Origin: Phycisphaerales bacterium
Lineage (GTDB): Bacteria > Planctomycetota > Phycisphaerae > UBA1845 > Fen-1342
DNA length: 64,000 nt
Reading direction: 5' to 3'
NCBI GenBank assembly: GCA_016716475.1
Contig: JADJWG010000002.1
Location: forward strand, 1,476,799 to 1,540,798
The number at the start of each line of letters is the position of its first letter. Within the stretch, counting starts at the first letter, position 1. Shown here piece by piece: positions 30,444 to 39,865 of this stretch. The position numbers and the translations under genes are program-made. A model generated the notes under the pieces. It ran no database searches. It had not been told where the DNA came from and worked only from the letters and a program-made list of their open reading frames with translations.

Positions 30444-31421
30444 ATGAGCAGCGACAACACGGCGAAAGTAGTGATCATTGGTTCGGGACCGGCGGGTTTG
30501 ACGGCGTGCATCTATGCCGCCCGAGCCGCTCTGGAACCGGTGTGTTTCGAGGGTTACAACGCCGGCGGACTGATTCCCGGTGGCCAGCTCATGTTCACCA
30601 CCGATGTGGAGAACTATCCCGGGTTTCCCAAGGGCATCATGGGTCCCGAGATGATGAAGGCCTTCCGGGACCAGGCCGAGCGCTTCGGCACACGCCTGAT
30701 TCGTGAAGACGTCGAGAAGGTCGACCTGTCGCAGCGCCCGTTCGTGGTCAAATCCTATGAGCACGAGATTCGGGCGCACGCCCTGATTATCGCAACCGGC
30801 GCTCGGGCCAATTGGCTGAACCTCGAGAATGAGCAGCGGCTCGCAAAGAACGGCGGCGGGGTTTCGGCCTGTGCCGTGTGCGACGGGGCGATCCCGCTGT
30901 ACCGCAATCAGGATCTGATCGTGGTGGGCGGGGGCGACTCGGCCGTCGAAGAAGGCACCTACCTGACGAAGTACGCCCGGAAGGTCTACCTCGTTCACCG
31001 CCGGGACGAGTTACGCGCCAGCAAGGCGATGCAGGAACGTTTTTTCAAATATGTCGAGCAGGGCAAAATGGAACCGCTCTGGAACACAACCATCGTCGAT
31101 GTGCTGGGCGACGACCTGATCACCGGCGTCCGCTTGAAGGACGTCCACACGGGTGCGGAGCGCGACTTCCCGTGCAAGGGACTGTTCCTCGCCATCGGGC
31201 ACACTCCGAATACCGAGCTGTTTCGAGGCACGCTCGACGTGGACGACAAGGGCTACTTGCGCATTGCCAAGCCCGGCTCGACCTATACGAACGTCGCGGG
31301 TGTTTTTGCCGCGGGTGACGTCGCGGACCACGTCTACCGGCAGGCCGTGACGGCCGCCGGCACGGGCTGCATGGCCGCACTCGATGCGGAACGCTGGCTG
31401 GCGGCGCAGGGCATCGACTAG
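30444..31421 (+). CDS. trxB: Thioredoxin reductase
   Basis: 325 residues. FAD-binding GSGPAGLTACIYAARA at the N-terminus, redox-active pair in the motif CAVCDG (usual CATCDG, so Thr is replaced by Val), NADP-binding GGGDSAVEEGTYL, and the late FAD motif VFAAGDVADHVYRQ. It transfers electrons from NADPH to thioredoxin. The ATG beginning MSSDNTAKVV was chosen because GGGAG lies 6-10 bases upstream; an ATG 27 bases earlier is weaker. It may supply electrons to the exported thioredoxin-fold proteins at the left end of the window, via thioredoxin and a membrane relay. Confidence 0.95.
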   Translation: MSSDNTAKVVIIGSGPAGLTACIYAARAALEPVCFEGYNAGGLIPGGQLMFTTDVENYPGFPKGIMGPEMMKAFRDQAERFGTRLIREDVEKVDLSQRPFVVKSYEHEIRAHALIIATGARANWLNLENEQRLAKNGGGVSACAVCDGAIPLYRNQDLIVVGGGDSAVEEGTYLTKYARKVYLVHRRDELRASKAMQERFFKYVEQGKMEPLWNTTIVDVLGDDLITGVRLKDVHTGAERDFPCKGLFLAIGHTPNTELFRGTLDVDDKGYLRIAKPGSTYTNVAGVFAAGDVADHVYRQAVTAAGTGCMAALDAERWLAAQGID

Positions 31422-31708
31422 AAAACCCGCCACAGCCACCCTCCGTCACGGCTGACCGGCGGCTCACTGAACAATCACCGCTCCATCACCGCCCCGAATC
31501 GTAAGCGGACGGCTGAGCACGCGCTGGACGGTGATCACCCGTGCTTCGAGACTCCAAAGCTGTCCGCCGGTGGGGGTCTGATTGTACCGGTGCGGCCACG
31601 ACTGACATGGCGATCCGTGTCTTCGTTGAGCTGGTGTTCATGGGCCGTACTCCGATCCGTGCCGCGCGCCGCGCCAGAGCTGGCGCGGGACACGACGGGT
31701 TGTGCTGC

Positions 31709-33307
31709 TTACTCGCCGATGACGGCGCTCGCTCCCGGGCTGGCCAGGCGCACGACGCACGGCCGGCCCAGATAGGCACGACCCCCATGTGAACTTCCAG
31801 GCGCGATCAGGATTGGATCCGTCTTCACCACTGCGAAAGCGGCGCGGGCGAGGGAGCGCAGGGGCTCGGCCGCGGTGCCGCGTTCAAAGCCGACGTGCGC
31901 CGGGTTCACGTAGATCGGCCGAACAGGGTCGATGAATGGACGCAACTGCGGTTCGGTGAGATCAAGGCGGGCGCCGCTGGCGGCCTGGACGACGCCGCAA
32001 TCCGCGGCCGTAAGGATGCAACTGAGCACCGAGATGATCCGGTTGTCGCCACCGAGGAAAATCGGGGCACCATGCGATCCCGGCTCGGCCCGGCCATCAC
32101 CCACAAATACGAGTCTGTAACCATTGGCCGCGGTACATGTGCCTACCGAGCTGCGCAGCGGCTCTTCATCGAACGGGCCGCACTTCTCGAGCGCCGTGTG
32201 ACGCAGGTGCGAACCCTGTGGGTGATGCAGCATGAATCCGGCAGACGAGAAGACGCAGGAGGTGGCGAACCAGTAATTCGTTGTGGGGGCATTCCAAGAG
32301 TAAACCGGAACACTGGCGAAGGCCTCCGAGCCGATGCCGAGCAGGGCGATATCCGTCTGCGAGTTGTTGATCAGTACAGTTTCGGCGCGTGCCTGCGGCA
32401 ATGTCGCGAGGTCCGGCGGTGGACCGCCACACCCGGAGGTGTAGTGCTTGAAGATCAGCACCGTCGTGTGCAGATTCTGACTTGTCACACCGCAGCTCGC
32501 CGCGGTCAGGAACATCAGCGGATTGTCGTGCGCGCAGGACCACTCGTTGTTCCACCAGTTACACCAGTTGCGATTCATCAGCGTGCCGCTGCACAGGTTG
32601 CAGCCCTGGCTCGTGCAGACAATCCATGTCGCCAGCGCATCCCGGTCCACGGTGGGGAGCGGGCCGACGCAATTCCAGTCCGTCTGGCAGAAAAGGGGGC
32701 CGCCGCGGTCCGGCGCCGAAGCAGAACCCACGGCTCCAGGCGATTGGACGTCGAATCCGCGGTACCCGCAGACGACCAGCGCGAGACGGGCCGTGGCTTC
32801 GCGAGCGTCGATGCCAACGGCACGATACTCGACGATCACCTCGTTCGTGAAGAAGATCGGCGACCAGTACGTACCGTCCGGACCTGGGGCGCCTTCCAGC
32901 TTTTGACTCGGAAGCTCGGGACGCCTGGGATCACTGACGGAGATCGCGGCCGCGGCGGAGCCGGCCCAGTCCTCGAAAACCAGCCGCAGCCACGCCGCTT
33001 CCGGAGCATGGACGCGTACAAGAGCTGTCATCGCGCCGCTCTCCTCCAGTACCAGGAGCCCGGCATCAGGCAGGACCGTTTCAAGCGGCTGAATAACGGC
33101 CACGCGTAACGGACCCAGGGGTTGGGCCGCGTCTTCCGCCGCCAGTGCTGCGAGATCGAGCGGGGCGGTCTCAACGACGGGGATTTCGCCGGGACCGTCG
33201 AAATCGCGCCAGTCGAGGGCGGCGCCATGCGCCGCAGCAAACATGCCTAGCGTCAGCGCCGCCAGGCACCAGCAGAAAACACGAGTCAAGGGTGTTTCTC
33301 CTGCCAT
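31709..33307 (-). CDS. Secreted trypsin-like protein lacking the catalytic His
   Basis: About 532 residues with a signal peptide (VFCWCLAALTLGMFAAAHGA). The central ~230 residues follow the lysyl-endopeptidase-like trypsin fold: CSGTLMNRNWCNWW, FLTAASCGVTSQNLHTTVLI, QTDIALLGIGSEAF and RAEPGSHGAPIFLGG. The serine (GSHGAP) and aspartate (TDIALL) positions are there, but the histidine expected in TA(A/N)HC is serine (TAASC), read directly from the codon AGC. The protein is therefore probably not a classical serine protease. The last ~65 residues (YVNPAHVGFERGTAAEPLRS... to ASAVIGE) resemble the first turns of a beta-helix and match the C-terminus of the M43 neighbour. Adjacent genes are cosecreted partners. 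Confidence 0.75.
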   Translation of the reverse strand: MAGETPLTRVFCWCLAALTLGMFAAAHGAALDWRDFDGPGEIPVVETAPLDLAALAAEDAAQPLGPLRVAVIQPLETVLPDAGLLVLEESGAMTALVRVHAPEAAWLRLVFEDWAGSAAAAISVSDPRRPELPSQKLEGAPGPDGTYWSPIFFTNEVIVEYRAVGIDAREATARLALVVCGYRGFDVQSPGAVGSASAPDRGGPLFCQTDWNCVGPLPTVDRDALATWIVCTSQGCNLCSGTLMNRNWCNWWNNEWSCAHDNPLMFLTAASCGVTSQNLHTTVLIFKHYTSGCGGPPPDLATLPQARAETVLINNSQTDIALLGIGSEAFASVPVYSWNAPTTNYWFATSCVFSSAGFMLHHPQGSHLRHTALEKCGPFDEEPLRSSVGTCTAANGYRLVFVGDGRAEPGSHGAPIFLGGDNRIISVLSCILTAADCGVVQAASGARLDLTEPQLRPFIDPVRPIYVNPAHVGFERGTAAEPLRSLARAAFAVVKTDPILIAPGSSHGGRAYLGRPCVVRLASPGASAVIGE

Positions 33308-33330
33308 TTTCCCGCAGTGATCCCAGGCAC

Positions 33331-34443
33331 TCAAATGCCGATCGTCGTGCTCCCGTTGAAGGCGTCGAGGACGGCCGCGCGGGTATAGGTTCCTTTTTCA
33401 CCAGACGAGCCGGACTTGATGACGACCCGCCCACCCGTCGGCACGCCATTCAGCCCGGCGCTGAGAGTGGTATACGGATTCGTGAAATCTCCGTTCGGGA
33501 AGATGCTGGATGCGCTGAAGTCGACCCAGGCGATGTTGGGCTGACCCGCCTCGATGAGACTTGGACGCAGGTTCGTAAGTGTCGCGAGTGCACGGGCGCG
33601 CTGGCCCGGGCTGAGTCGATGCGTGCAGATCATGGGAGCATAGGACATGACATTCGTCTGGTCGGGACTAAATCCGGTGCCGCAGCGCTCCTCGTCTCCC
33701 ACGTATTCGCAGAGATCATTGACGTTCTCAGAACTCAGGAAGGGGTCGGCGGGCGTGTCGCAGAGCAGATCGCCGGCGGAGGTGCAGTTCGAGCCGTTCG
33801 GACACTCCGCTCCCCATACCGTTTCATGCGTGTGGTAAAGATCGAAGTAATGGCCCAACTCGTGAGCCAGCAGGGAATTGAAGCCCACTGTGCATGCGCC
33901 GTTGGTTGATACAACAACGCCCTGGATCGGACTGAAGGTGAAGCTACCGATTCCGCACAGTACACTCGTTTCTGTGTCGGTGGTGAAGCCGCCCACGAAG
34001 TAAATGTTGACGTGATTGGCAACGACGTTTGTGCTCCACAGAAACGGTAAGCCAACGTCTGGATCGAGAATGAAGAACCCAGTGTCATTCATCATGTCCA
34101 CTGGCACAGTCCGCACGAAGCGCACACCGGTCGCGGCCCAGAACATGTTCGCGTTGTCGACTTGCGCATCGGCATCGCCCACACTGATGCCACCCGTACC
34201 ATTATTACGCCGCACGATGTGCAATGCGACTGGGATGTTGATGACATAGCGTTCGTCGGCCGCTGCTTCATAGTAGCCGCCGGCCTGAAGCTGTGCGACG
34301 ATGCGGGCGTCCTCAGGACTTAGTTGCGAGCCGCACCACGACTGCTGACCGAGCGCGGCGTGTGCAGAAATGCACAGAAGCAGGAGCGCTAGAAAGCCCC
34401 TGAGCGCATGAGCACATGACCACGACGTTGAGTTCGCAGGCAT
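33331..34443 (-). CDS. Secreted M43 (pappalysin-type) zinc metalloprotease
   Basis: 370 residues with a signal peptide (FLALLLLCISAHAALGQ). The metzincin zinc site reads HELGHYFDLYH, in which the usual Gly of HExxHxxGxxH is Asp, and the Met-turn is NVMSYAPM. CDTPADPFL and cysteine pairs match the pappalysin/M43B layout. It should cleave extracellular or periplasmic protein. The C-terminal ~65 residues (IAWVDFSASSIFPNGDFTNP ... STTIGI) form the same beta-helix-start module seen at the end of the trypsin-like neighbour, 23 bases downstream. The two genes and the following large surface protein appear to be one transcription unit. Confidence 0.85.
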   Translation of the reverse strand: MPANSTSWSCAHALRGFLALLLLCISAHAALGQQSWCGSQLSPEDARIVAQLQAGGYYEAAADERYVINIPVALHIVRRNNGTGGISVGDADAQVDNANMFWAATGVRFVRTVPVDMMNDTGFFILDPDVGLPFLWSTNVVANHVNIYFVGGFTTDTETSVLCGIGSFTFSPIQGVVVSTNGACTVGFNSLLAHELGHYFDLYHTHETVWGAECPNGSNCTSAGDLLCDTPADPFLSSENVNDLCEYVGDEERCGTGFSPDQTNVMSYAPMICTHRLSPGQRARALATLTNLRPSLIEAGQPNIAWVDFSASSIFPNGDFTNPYTTLSAGLNGVPTGGRVVIKSGSSGEKGTYTRAAVLDAFNGSTTIGI

Positions 34444-34456
34444 AGTCCGTCAATCC

Positions 34457-36961
34457 TTATTGCAGGTTGATGAGCACCAGCACCAGTCCCCTGCCCGTGT
34501 CCAGCGATCCCATCGCCTTGCCGATGATCGCGCCCTGTGCCGCCGCGTAATCCTGCACCTTCATGGCGTGGCCAGGCGTCTCGGAGGTGGTCAGCATGTC
34601 ACCCGGCCGCACCGGGGCCGTGTCCGCGTCGACCCAGACATAAACTCGGCCGGCCAGTGCGATCGGCGGATGGTCCGCGCTGTCGGTCTTGCTCCCCAGG
34701 ATTGCACCAACGGAGAAGCCGTTCGCGCCACTGGCCACGCCAGCGACCGTGCGGTTGTAGGCCCCGCGGGCAAGGCAGAGCTGGCCCTCGTTACGCGTGT
34801 CGATCGCGACGACCATCCCCGGCGCGATCACCTCAGAGGTGGGAAACTTCTCGGCGAGGTCGGCGCCCGTGATCTCCAGTACGTCCGTGATCACGCGGCC
34901 GACACCGGTGTTGTTGTAATTGCCGGTAATCTGTACCGTCGCCACCGGTGTGGCTGCATTGTTCTTCATCACGATATAGCCGCGGCCGGTGTCGCCGTAG
35001 TCGGCGTCAATCTCAATAAGGGGCAAACCGGCGTTGTTGTACAGTGTCAGGTCGGCACCGCGGTTGAGGCCTTCATCCGCATTCAAGTCGATACCAAGTT
35101 GACCATTGCCGCGCCAAAGCATGATCCGCGCGCCTTGGCCGGCATCGTCCTCTGCCTGAATTCTGACGGTTTCAGTTGTTCCATTCGAGCGATACATCCG
35201 TAACTCAGGGGCGCTGTTGCTGGAATCGGAGTGAATCTCCACGGCATTGGCGCCCGTACCGTCGTACAACTTCAGATAGGAGGCGCCGCCGGATCCGGTC
35301 GGGGCCGTTGCAATCCCAAGTTCGACTCCGGTCTGATTGGCCTGATTCACAAGTAGCAACCCGGCTCCAGCGCGACCGGTGTCCAGCAGGTCGGAGGTGC
35401 CGGCCTGTAATGAGACGCGCAGTTGACCCAGATGGTTGAGCCGCAAGTAGGAACCAAGGCCGGCTACGGAGATATTACCATTCAGGAAGCCGAACTGGGC
35501 ATTCGGGTTGGTCTGGGCACCGATGCGCACGAGTGCGCCGAGCAGGGTATCGCCGACAACGTGCAGCTTACTGGTCGGCGTGTTCGTTCCGATCCCGACG
35601 TTGCCCATGTTGTTGTTGAAGATGTTTGTGCCGCTGACGCTCCAGAAACCCGTGCCGCCCGTCGCCGCCGTCGTCTGCGTCGTCCCGTCGGGGAAGACGA
35701 AACCGCCGCTGGTCGAATGAATCGCACCGACGACGCTGAGCTTGTTGTCCGGAGTATTCGTGCCGATGCCGACCTGGCCGCTGCTCGTGATCGCCAGACT
35801 TGCGGGATTCGTTGCGTAATTGTCGCTGGGACCATAAGTAAATAGGAGCGCAGAGGGATTGCTCGTGGTCGAAGTCCGGCGCACGATCGCCCAAGTGTCC
35901 ACCAACGTCCCTGCGCTGATTTCCTTGAGAGAGACTGCCGACCCCCAGGCACCCGCTGGTGAACTGTAGAGCCCGAGCGACGCATCCTGGGACTCAATCA
36001 CGATGCCGTCGTTTTCCAACGCGGCGGTAGTCAAGTCGAGTTCGAAGGTAGCGACGTGCAGCCGCGCGAGCGGTGCCGTATCGCCGAGACCGACTCTGCC
36101 CGCGTTGTCAATCGTCATGACGGAGTGCGTCAGGTTCACGGGGTCGTCGTTGGCGGAGGGGTGCTGAAGAAAGTGGAACTTGCCGCGCCCGAACGTCGCC
36201 GTGCGCTCGTACGCGAGCGCGGCCTTCGGCACGATCGTTCCGGTGACCTTGAAGCCGATCGAGGTCGAGGTCCCCGCGGTCGAGCTGACATTGTCGATGC
36301 GCAGCGGCATCGACAGCTCGCCGGGGAGCGTGTCGACGACCTGGAGCCGGTGGGCCGGGCTGGTCGTACCGATGCCGACGAGCCCGTCATCGTTCACATA
36401 CACAGCACTCGCCGGACTACCGTCCCGCGCGTCGAGTGCCGAGGCCGCGTTGGCCTTCAACGCGTAGGGCGTGGGAGCAACGCGCTGACGGGGTGCAAGG
36501 GCCGTGTAAGGGCCGGTGCTCGCCCCGTCACGCATGCGGATCTCCATATAGCGTTCATTGCCGTCGAATCCCGCGGCGCCGAAGTTCAGACCGCTGATCG
36601 TGAAGGCGCCTGTGCGGGAGAAGGCGGCGAAGTCGTTCACGGTCAGTAGAGACCCGGCCGTGTTGCCCAGGGTCAGGGCATCATAGAGTTGGAATTGAAA
36701 GTCGATCGTCGAATTCGGTCCGCTGGTCGGGGGCGGGGAGCCATTGATCAGCAGTACGCCCTGGTAGGTGATCCCGGCACCGATATTGACGCGGCCCTCA
36801 TCACCGTCATCGTCCGGATCCATGAGGATCTCCAGCTCCTCGAGTTCTTCCGTCGACTGATAGGGTGGCTGCCCGCCGCCCTGAGCCAGGGACCATGCCG
36901 TCATTCCCAGCGCCGCCGTTGCAATTCCAAGCCACGTGCTCAGACCATTGAACGATTTCAT
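34457..36961 (-). CDS. Large surface protein, tail-fibre/adhesin-like
   Basis: 834 residues with a signal peptide (LGIATAALGMTAWSLAQGGG). An N-terminal domain (ITYQGVLLINGSPP ... FQFQLYDAL ... APTPYALKANAAS) is the type that opens many planctomycete surface proteins. It is followed by recurring fibre-like motifs: VGIGTTSPAHRLQV, VGLGDTAPLARLHV, VGIGTNTPDNKLSV and VGIGTNTPTSKLHV. These pseudo-repeats resemble phage tail-fibre shafts. The C-terminal ~140 residues (ADLAEKFPTSEVIAPGMVVAI ... RPGDMLTTSETPGHAMKV) match the capping domain found at the end of such proteins. Role: probably a surface fibre for adhesion. It is upstream of the two protease-like genes and starts the minus-strand unit. Confidence 0.8.
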   Translation of the reverse strand: MKSFNGLSTWLGIATAALGMTAWSLAQGGGQPPYQSTEELEELEILMDPDDDGDEGRVNIGAGITYQGVLLINGSPPPTSGPNSTIDFQFQLYDALTLGNTAGSLLTVNDFAAFSRTGAFTISGLNFGAAGFDGNERYMEIRMRDGASTGPYTALAPRQRVAPTPYALKANAASALDARDGSPASAVYVNDDGLVGIGTTSPAHRLQVVDTLPGELSMPLRIDNVSSTAGTSTSIGFKVTGTIVPKAALAYERTATFGRGKFHFLQHPSANDDPVNLTHSVMTIDNAGRVGLGDTAPLARLHVATFELDLTTAALENDGIVIESQDASLGLYSSPAGAWGSAVSLKEISAGTLVDTWAIVRRTSTTSNPSALLFTYGPSDNYATNPASLAITSSGQVGIGTNTPDNKLSVVGAIHSTSGGFVFPDGTTQTTAATGGTGFWSVSGTNIFNNNMGNVGIGTNTPTSKLHVVGDTLLGALVRIGAQTNPNAQFGFLNGNISVAGLGSYLRLNHLGQLRVSLQAGTSDLLDTGRAGAGLLLVNQANQTGVELGIATAPTGSGGASYLKLYDGTGANAVEIHSDSSNSAPELRMYRSNGTTETVRIQAEDDAGQGARIMLWRGNGQLGIDLNADEGLNRGADLTLYNNAGLPLIEIDADYGDTGRGYIVMKNNAATPVATVQITGNYNNTGVGRVITDVLEITGADLAEKFPTSEVIAPGMVVAIDTRNEGQLCLARGAYNRTVAGVASGANGFSVGAILGSKTDSADHPPIALAGRVYVWVDADTAPVRPGDMLTTSETPGHAMKVQDYAAAQGAIIGKAMGSLDTGRGLVLVLINLQ

Positions 36962-37450
36962 GTACCACGACTCCTCAAGATGTGGATGCCGGAAGGTCGC
37001 CTGCCGCGCGGCCCGGGCGCGGCATCAGCCCAGTGGTAAACTACCGGTAGGCGCAGCCCAAGCGTTTGGCCGCTACTTCTGCGTGACCCGACACCCAGAC
37101 GCCTCCTACGCATAGATAGAGCCGCCCAACGCCCCGTTGGACAAACTGGGGTGTGAGAAATCGCGCTATCCTGGCCGCGTGCTGCTGGTCTGGGGCGAAT
37201 CCGGGGGAACCAGCTCTGCCCCCCGGGAACCATTCCCTTTCGGCCAAGTCCCGACGCACCGATCAACTACGGAGCGGGGCCGGCGCAATCCAGCCGCAGA
37301 CACCGGGAAGTCTGCCAACCCTGATTCCGGGGGATTGGGTAGCACCTGGCCGGCCAATCCGCGGGCTGAAGGGTGCCCCGCTGTGCTGCGACATCCCCAG
37401 CGTCGGCCGAGTCGATCCCGCGAGTCCGCCACATGGGCTGCTAAGCGGAA
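36962..37450. other. Intergenic region with no gene seen
   Basis: 489 bases between two minus-strand genes. Short overlapping frames have no recognisable protein. It should contain the promoter of the surface-protein unit, but I cannot point to a clear -35/-10 pair. Confidence 0.5.
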
Positions 37451-39865
37451 TCACGGCGCCGGCGCCGGTTCAAGTTCCGCAAGCAAGCCCCGTGCCTGCT
37501 CCGCTTCAGTGTGAAGGTGTTCGCCGGCCGCGGAGTAAATCGCAACCGCCGTGCGCAGGTGCTCCGTGGCGCGGTGCGCCTCGCCGACCTCAAGGAGTAA
37601 GCGCCCGAGGGCGAGATGCACGTCCGCGGCGCGCGGGTCTCCGGCAGTCGTACGGGCCGCGTCGACCACCAGCACGTCGACAAGCCGCGTGAGGGCCTCG
37701 CCGACACAGCCCGAATCGCGGAGCACTTCGGAAACCTGCACCGTGTTGGTGAGCACATCACCCCACCGCTCGTTCGCGAGGAAGATGGTTTCGGCCGCAG
37801 CCAGGAGTTCGAGGGCTTCCAGTGTCCGGCCGTCGCGCGAGAGGAAACGCGCGTAACGCTGCAGGAGCAATCCGAGGCGCGGGTGTTCTCGGCCGTGCAA
37901 CGCCACCAGCATGCGCTGAGATTCCTCGTAAAGTGGTTCTACTTCGCTGGCGGGTCGGCCGCGCTTCGTGAGTACGTCGGCGAGATTGGACATGGCCCAT
38001 GCGGTGTCGAAATGCGGCGTGTCCTGATGCAGACTGCGACAGCGTTCGACCGACTCGCGCAGGTGCGCTTCGGCCTGCTCGAATTGCCCCAGGTGAACAT
38101 GCACGATGCCGAGGTTGGTATGGAGCACGGGCATGGTGTTGTTGTCGGGTCCCCAGCACTCCGTGTAGCGTCGCAGGGCTTCATGATACCACTGCAGAGC
38201 TTCGTCGTATTTACGTAGCGAGCGTTTGACGAGTCCCATGCTGCTGGCCGTCACCGCCAGGTAGCCGGAATCGGGCGGCAGGATCCGGACATAGATCTCC
38301 CAGGCACCTGTCACGGCGGCCTCGGCCTCCACGGGACGCCCCAGCACGCGGTAGGTACGACCAAGCGCATCGAGACACTGGGCAACCTGCGCGGAATCCT
38401 CACCGAACACTTCCCGGCGGCGTTCGAGTGCCATGCGGTAGTGCGGTTCCGCCGCGGCATCTAAACCCAGTTCGCGGTAGGCGTCACCGATCGTGAGGCG
38501 CAGCGCACCCTCGGCCGCCGCATCCATCCGCGTGCTGGAGTGGTCAAGGCGCTCGGAGGCCCGGTCCAGCATTTCGCGGACGGTGAGTGTTGGCCCCTGC
38601 ACGGAGCCAGTACGCCCAGCGGACAACAACATGTTCTGTAGGAATTCACGAATGGCGAAAGCCGAATGCGACTCCCGGGTGGCCTGCCCCAGTGCGACCT
38701 GTGCCTGCTGGGCTTCGGAGTCCGCGCGGCTGCGCTCCTGCTCCGCACGCCAATAGAGGGTGGTACTGATCGCGGTCGCAGCCGTCGCCAGCAGCACGTA
38801 TCCCAAGGCGAAACCGACAGTGACGCGGTGACGCAGGGCGAATTTGCGCAGGTGATACGCCAGGGTCGGAGGGTGCGCGAGTACCGGCTCTCCGCGCACA
38901 TAACGTTCGAGATCCAGTCGCAGCGCATCGACCGACGCATAGCGATTCCGTGGCTCGGCTTGCAGGGCCTTCCTTACGATCGCACACAGTTCGCGACCGA
39001 TGCCGGGTGCGAGGCGCTCCAACGGTCGTGGACCTTCACGCTCGATACAACGGGCAAGCTCCCCAGGGGGCAGTTTCGGGTCCACCGGCGGCTCGCCCGC
39101 CAGGCACAGGAACATCATCGCACCCAGGGAATAGACATCGCTGCGCACATCCACTTTGGCAGCCGCACAACGCAACTGTTCCGGCGGGGCGAACGCAGGC
39201 GTGCCCAGCATGGCGCCGGAGAAGGTCAGTCGAGCGGTGGCAGCCGAATCATCCGGCCGGGCCGCAAGCCCGAAATCCAGGACGTGGGGCTCTCCGGCCG
39301 CATCGACAAGCACGTTGGAGGGTTTGAGATCGCGATGGATGACGCCGCGCTGGTGGGCATGCTGCACGGCGTCGCAGATCTTGCGGAAGACGCCCACGAC
39401 CTCGCTGATGTCACGCGGCCGGGTTCCCGCGGGACGGGCCCAGGCATCCAGCGGCACGCCGTCGATCCATTGCAGGGCGACGATCAGTTGACCGTCGACG
39501 TCCTGGGCGCCGAAAACCGCGACAATGTTCGGGTGATTGAGGGCCGCTGCGGCCTCGATTTCGCGCTCGAAGCGGGCGCGCATCGCTGGTGTCGCGAACA
39601 CCCCGGCCGCAAGTCGCTTGAGTGCCACATCGCGCGCCGGCCGGGACTGCCTGGCACGGTAGACCACTCCCTGACCGCCGCGACCGGCTTCCACGAGCAG
39701 CTCGAAAGGCCCGACGTGCCCGAGGATCGGACGTTGCACGTACTCGGCGACTTGTCGAAACCACGCGCCATCTTCCAAGGAGCCGGTGCATAGGGCGCGG
39801 ATCGGATCCGGCAGCGGAGCCGATCCGCCGTCGACAGCGCTGCTCCACGGTTCATCGGGTTTCAT
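37451..39865 (-). CDS. Ser/Thr protein kinase with C-terminal TPR repeats
   Basis: 804 residues. A PASTA-less Hanks-type kinase domain starts around residue 48: glycine loop EAGRGGQGVVYRA, VAxK lysine in VALKRL, catalytic loop HRDLKPSNVL, DFG in LDFGLA, and FAPPEQ for APE. A single transmembrane helix (VGFALGYVLLATAATAI, about residue 390) places the C-terminal ~400 residues outside the cytoplasm: a TPR array (AAEPHYRMALERRREVFGED, LHTNLGIVHVHLGQFEQAEA and similar). The ATG overlaps the sigma-factor stop in an ATGA arrangement, so the two are translationally coupled. This sigma-kinase pair is a hallmark of Planctomycetota, where the kinase is thought to control its cognate ECF sigma. Confidence 0.9.
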   Translation of the reverse strand: MKPDEPWSSAVDGGSAPLPDPIRALCTGSLEDGAWFRQVAEYVQRPILGHVGPFELLVEAGRGGQGVVYRARQSRPARDVALKRLAAGVFATPAMRARFEREIEAAAALNHPNIVAVFGAQDVDGQLIVALQWIDGVPLDAWARPAGTRPRDISEVVGVFRKICDAVQHAHQRGVIHRDLKPSNVLVDAAGEPHVLDFGLAARPDDSAATARLTFSGAMLGTPAFAPPEQLRCAAAKVDVRSDVYSLGAMMFLCLAGEPPVDPKLPPGELARCIEREGPRPLERLAPGIGRELCAIVRKALQAEPRNRYASVDALRLDLERYVRGEPVLAHPPTLAYHLRKFALRHRVTVGFALGYVLLATAATAISTTLYWRAEQERSRADSEAQQAQVALGQATRESHSAFAIREFLQNMLLSAGRTGSVQGPTLTVREMLDRASERLDHSSTRMDAAAEGALRLTIGDAYRELGLDAAAEPHYRMALERRREVFGEDSAQVAQCLDALGRTYRVLGRPVEAEAAVTGAWEIYVRILPPDSGYLAVTASSMGLVKRSLRKYDEALQWYHEALRRYTECWGPDNNTMPVLHTNLGIVHVHLGQFEQAEAHLRESVERCRSLHQDTPHFDTAWAMSNLADVLTKRGRPASEVEPLYEESQRMLVALHGREHPRLGLLLQRYARFLSRDGRTLEALELLAAAETIFLANERWGDVLTNTVQVSEVLRDSGCVGEALTRLVDVLVVDAARTTAGDPRAADVHLALGRLLLEVGEAHRATEHLRTAVAIYSAAGEHLHTEAEQARGLLAELEPAPAP

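Noticed and set aside
31422..31708. Possible extra beta-helix coil after the trypsin-like gene (VITVQRVLSRPLTIRGG on the minus strand)
   Set aside because: Short, without a start codon, and behind an in-frame stop; could be a remnant but is not supportable as a gene.
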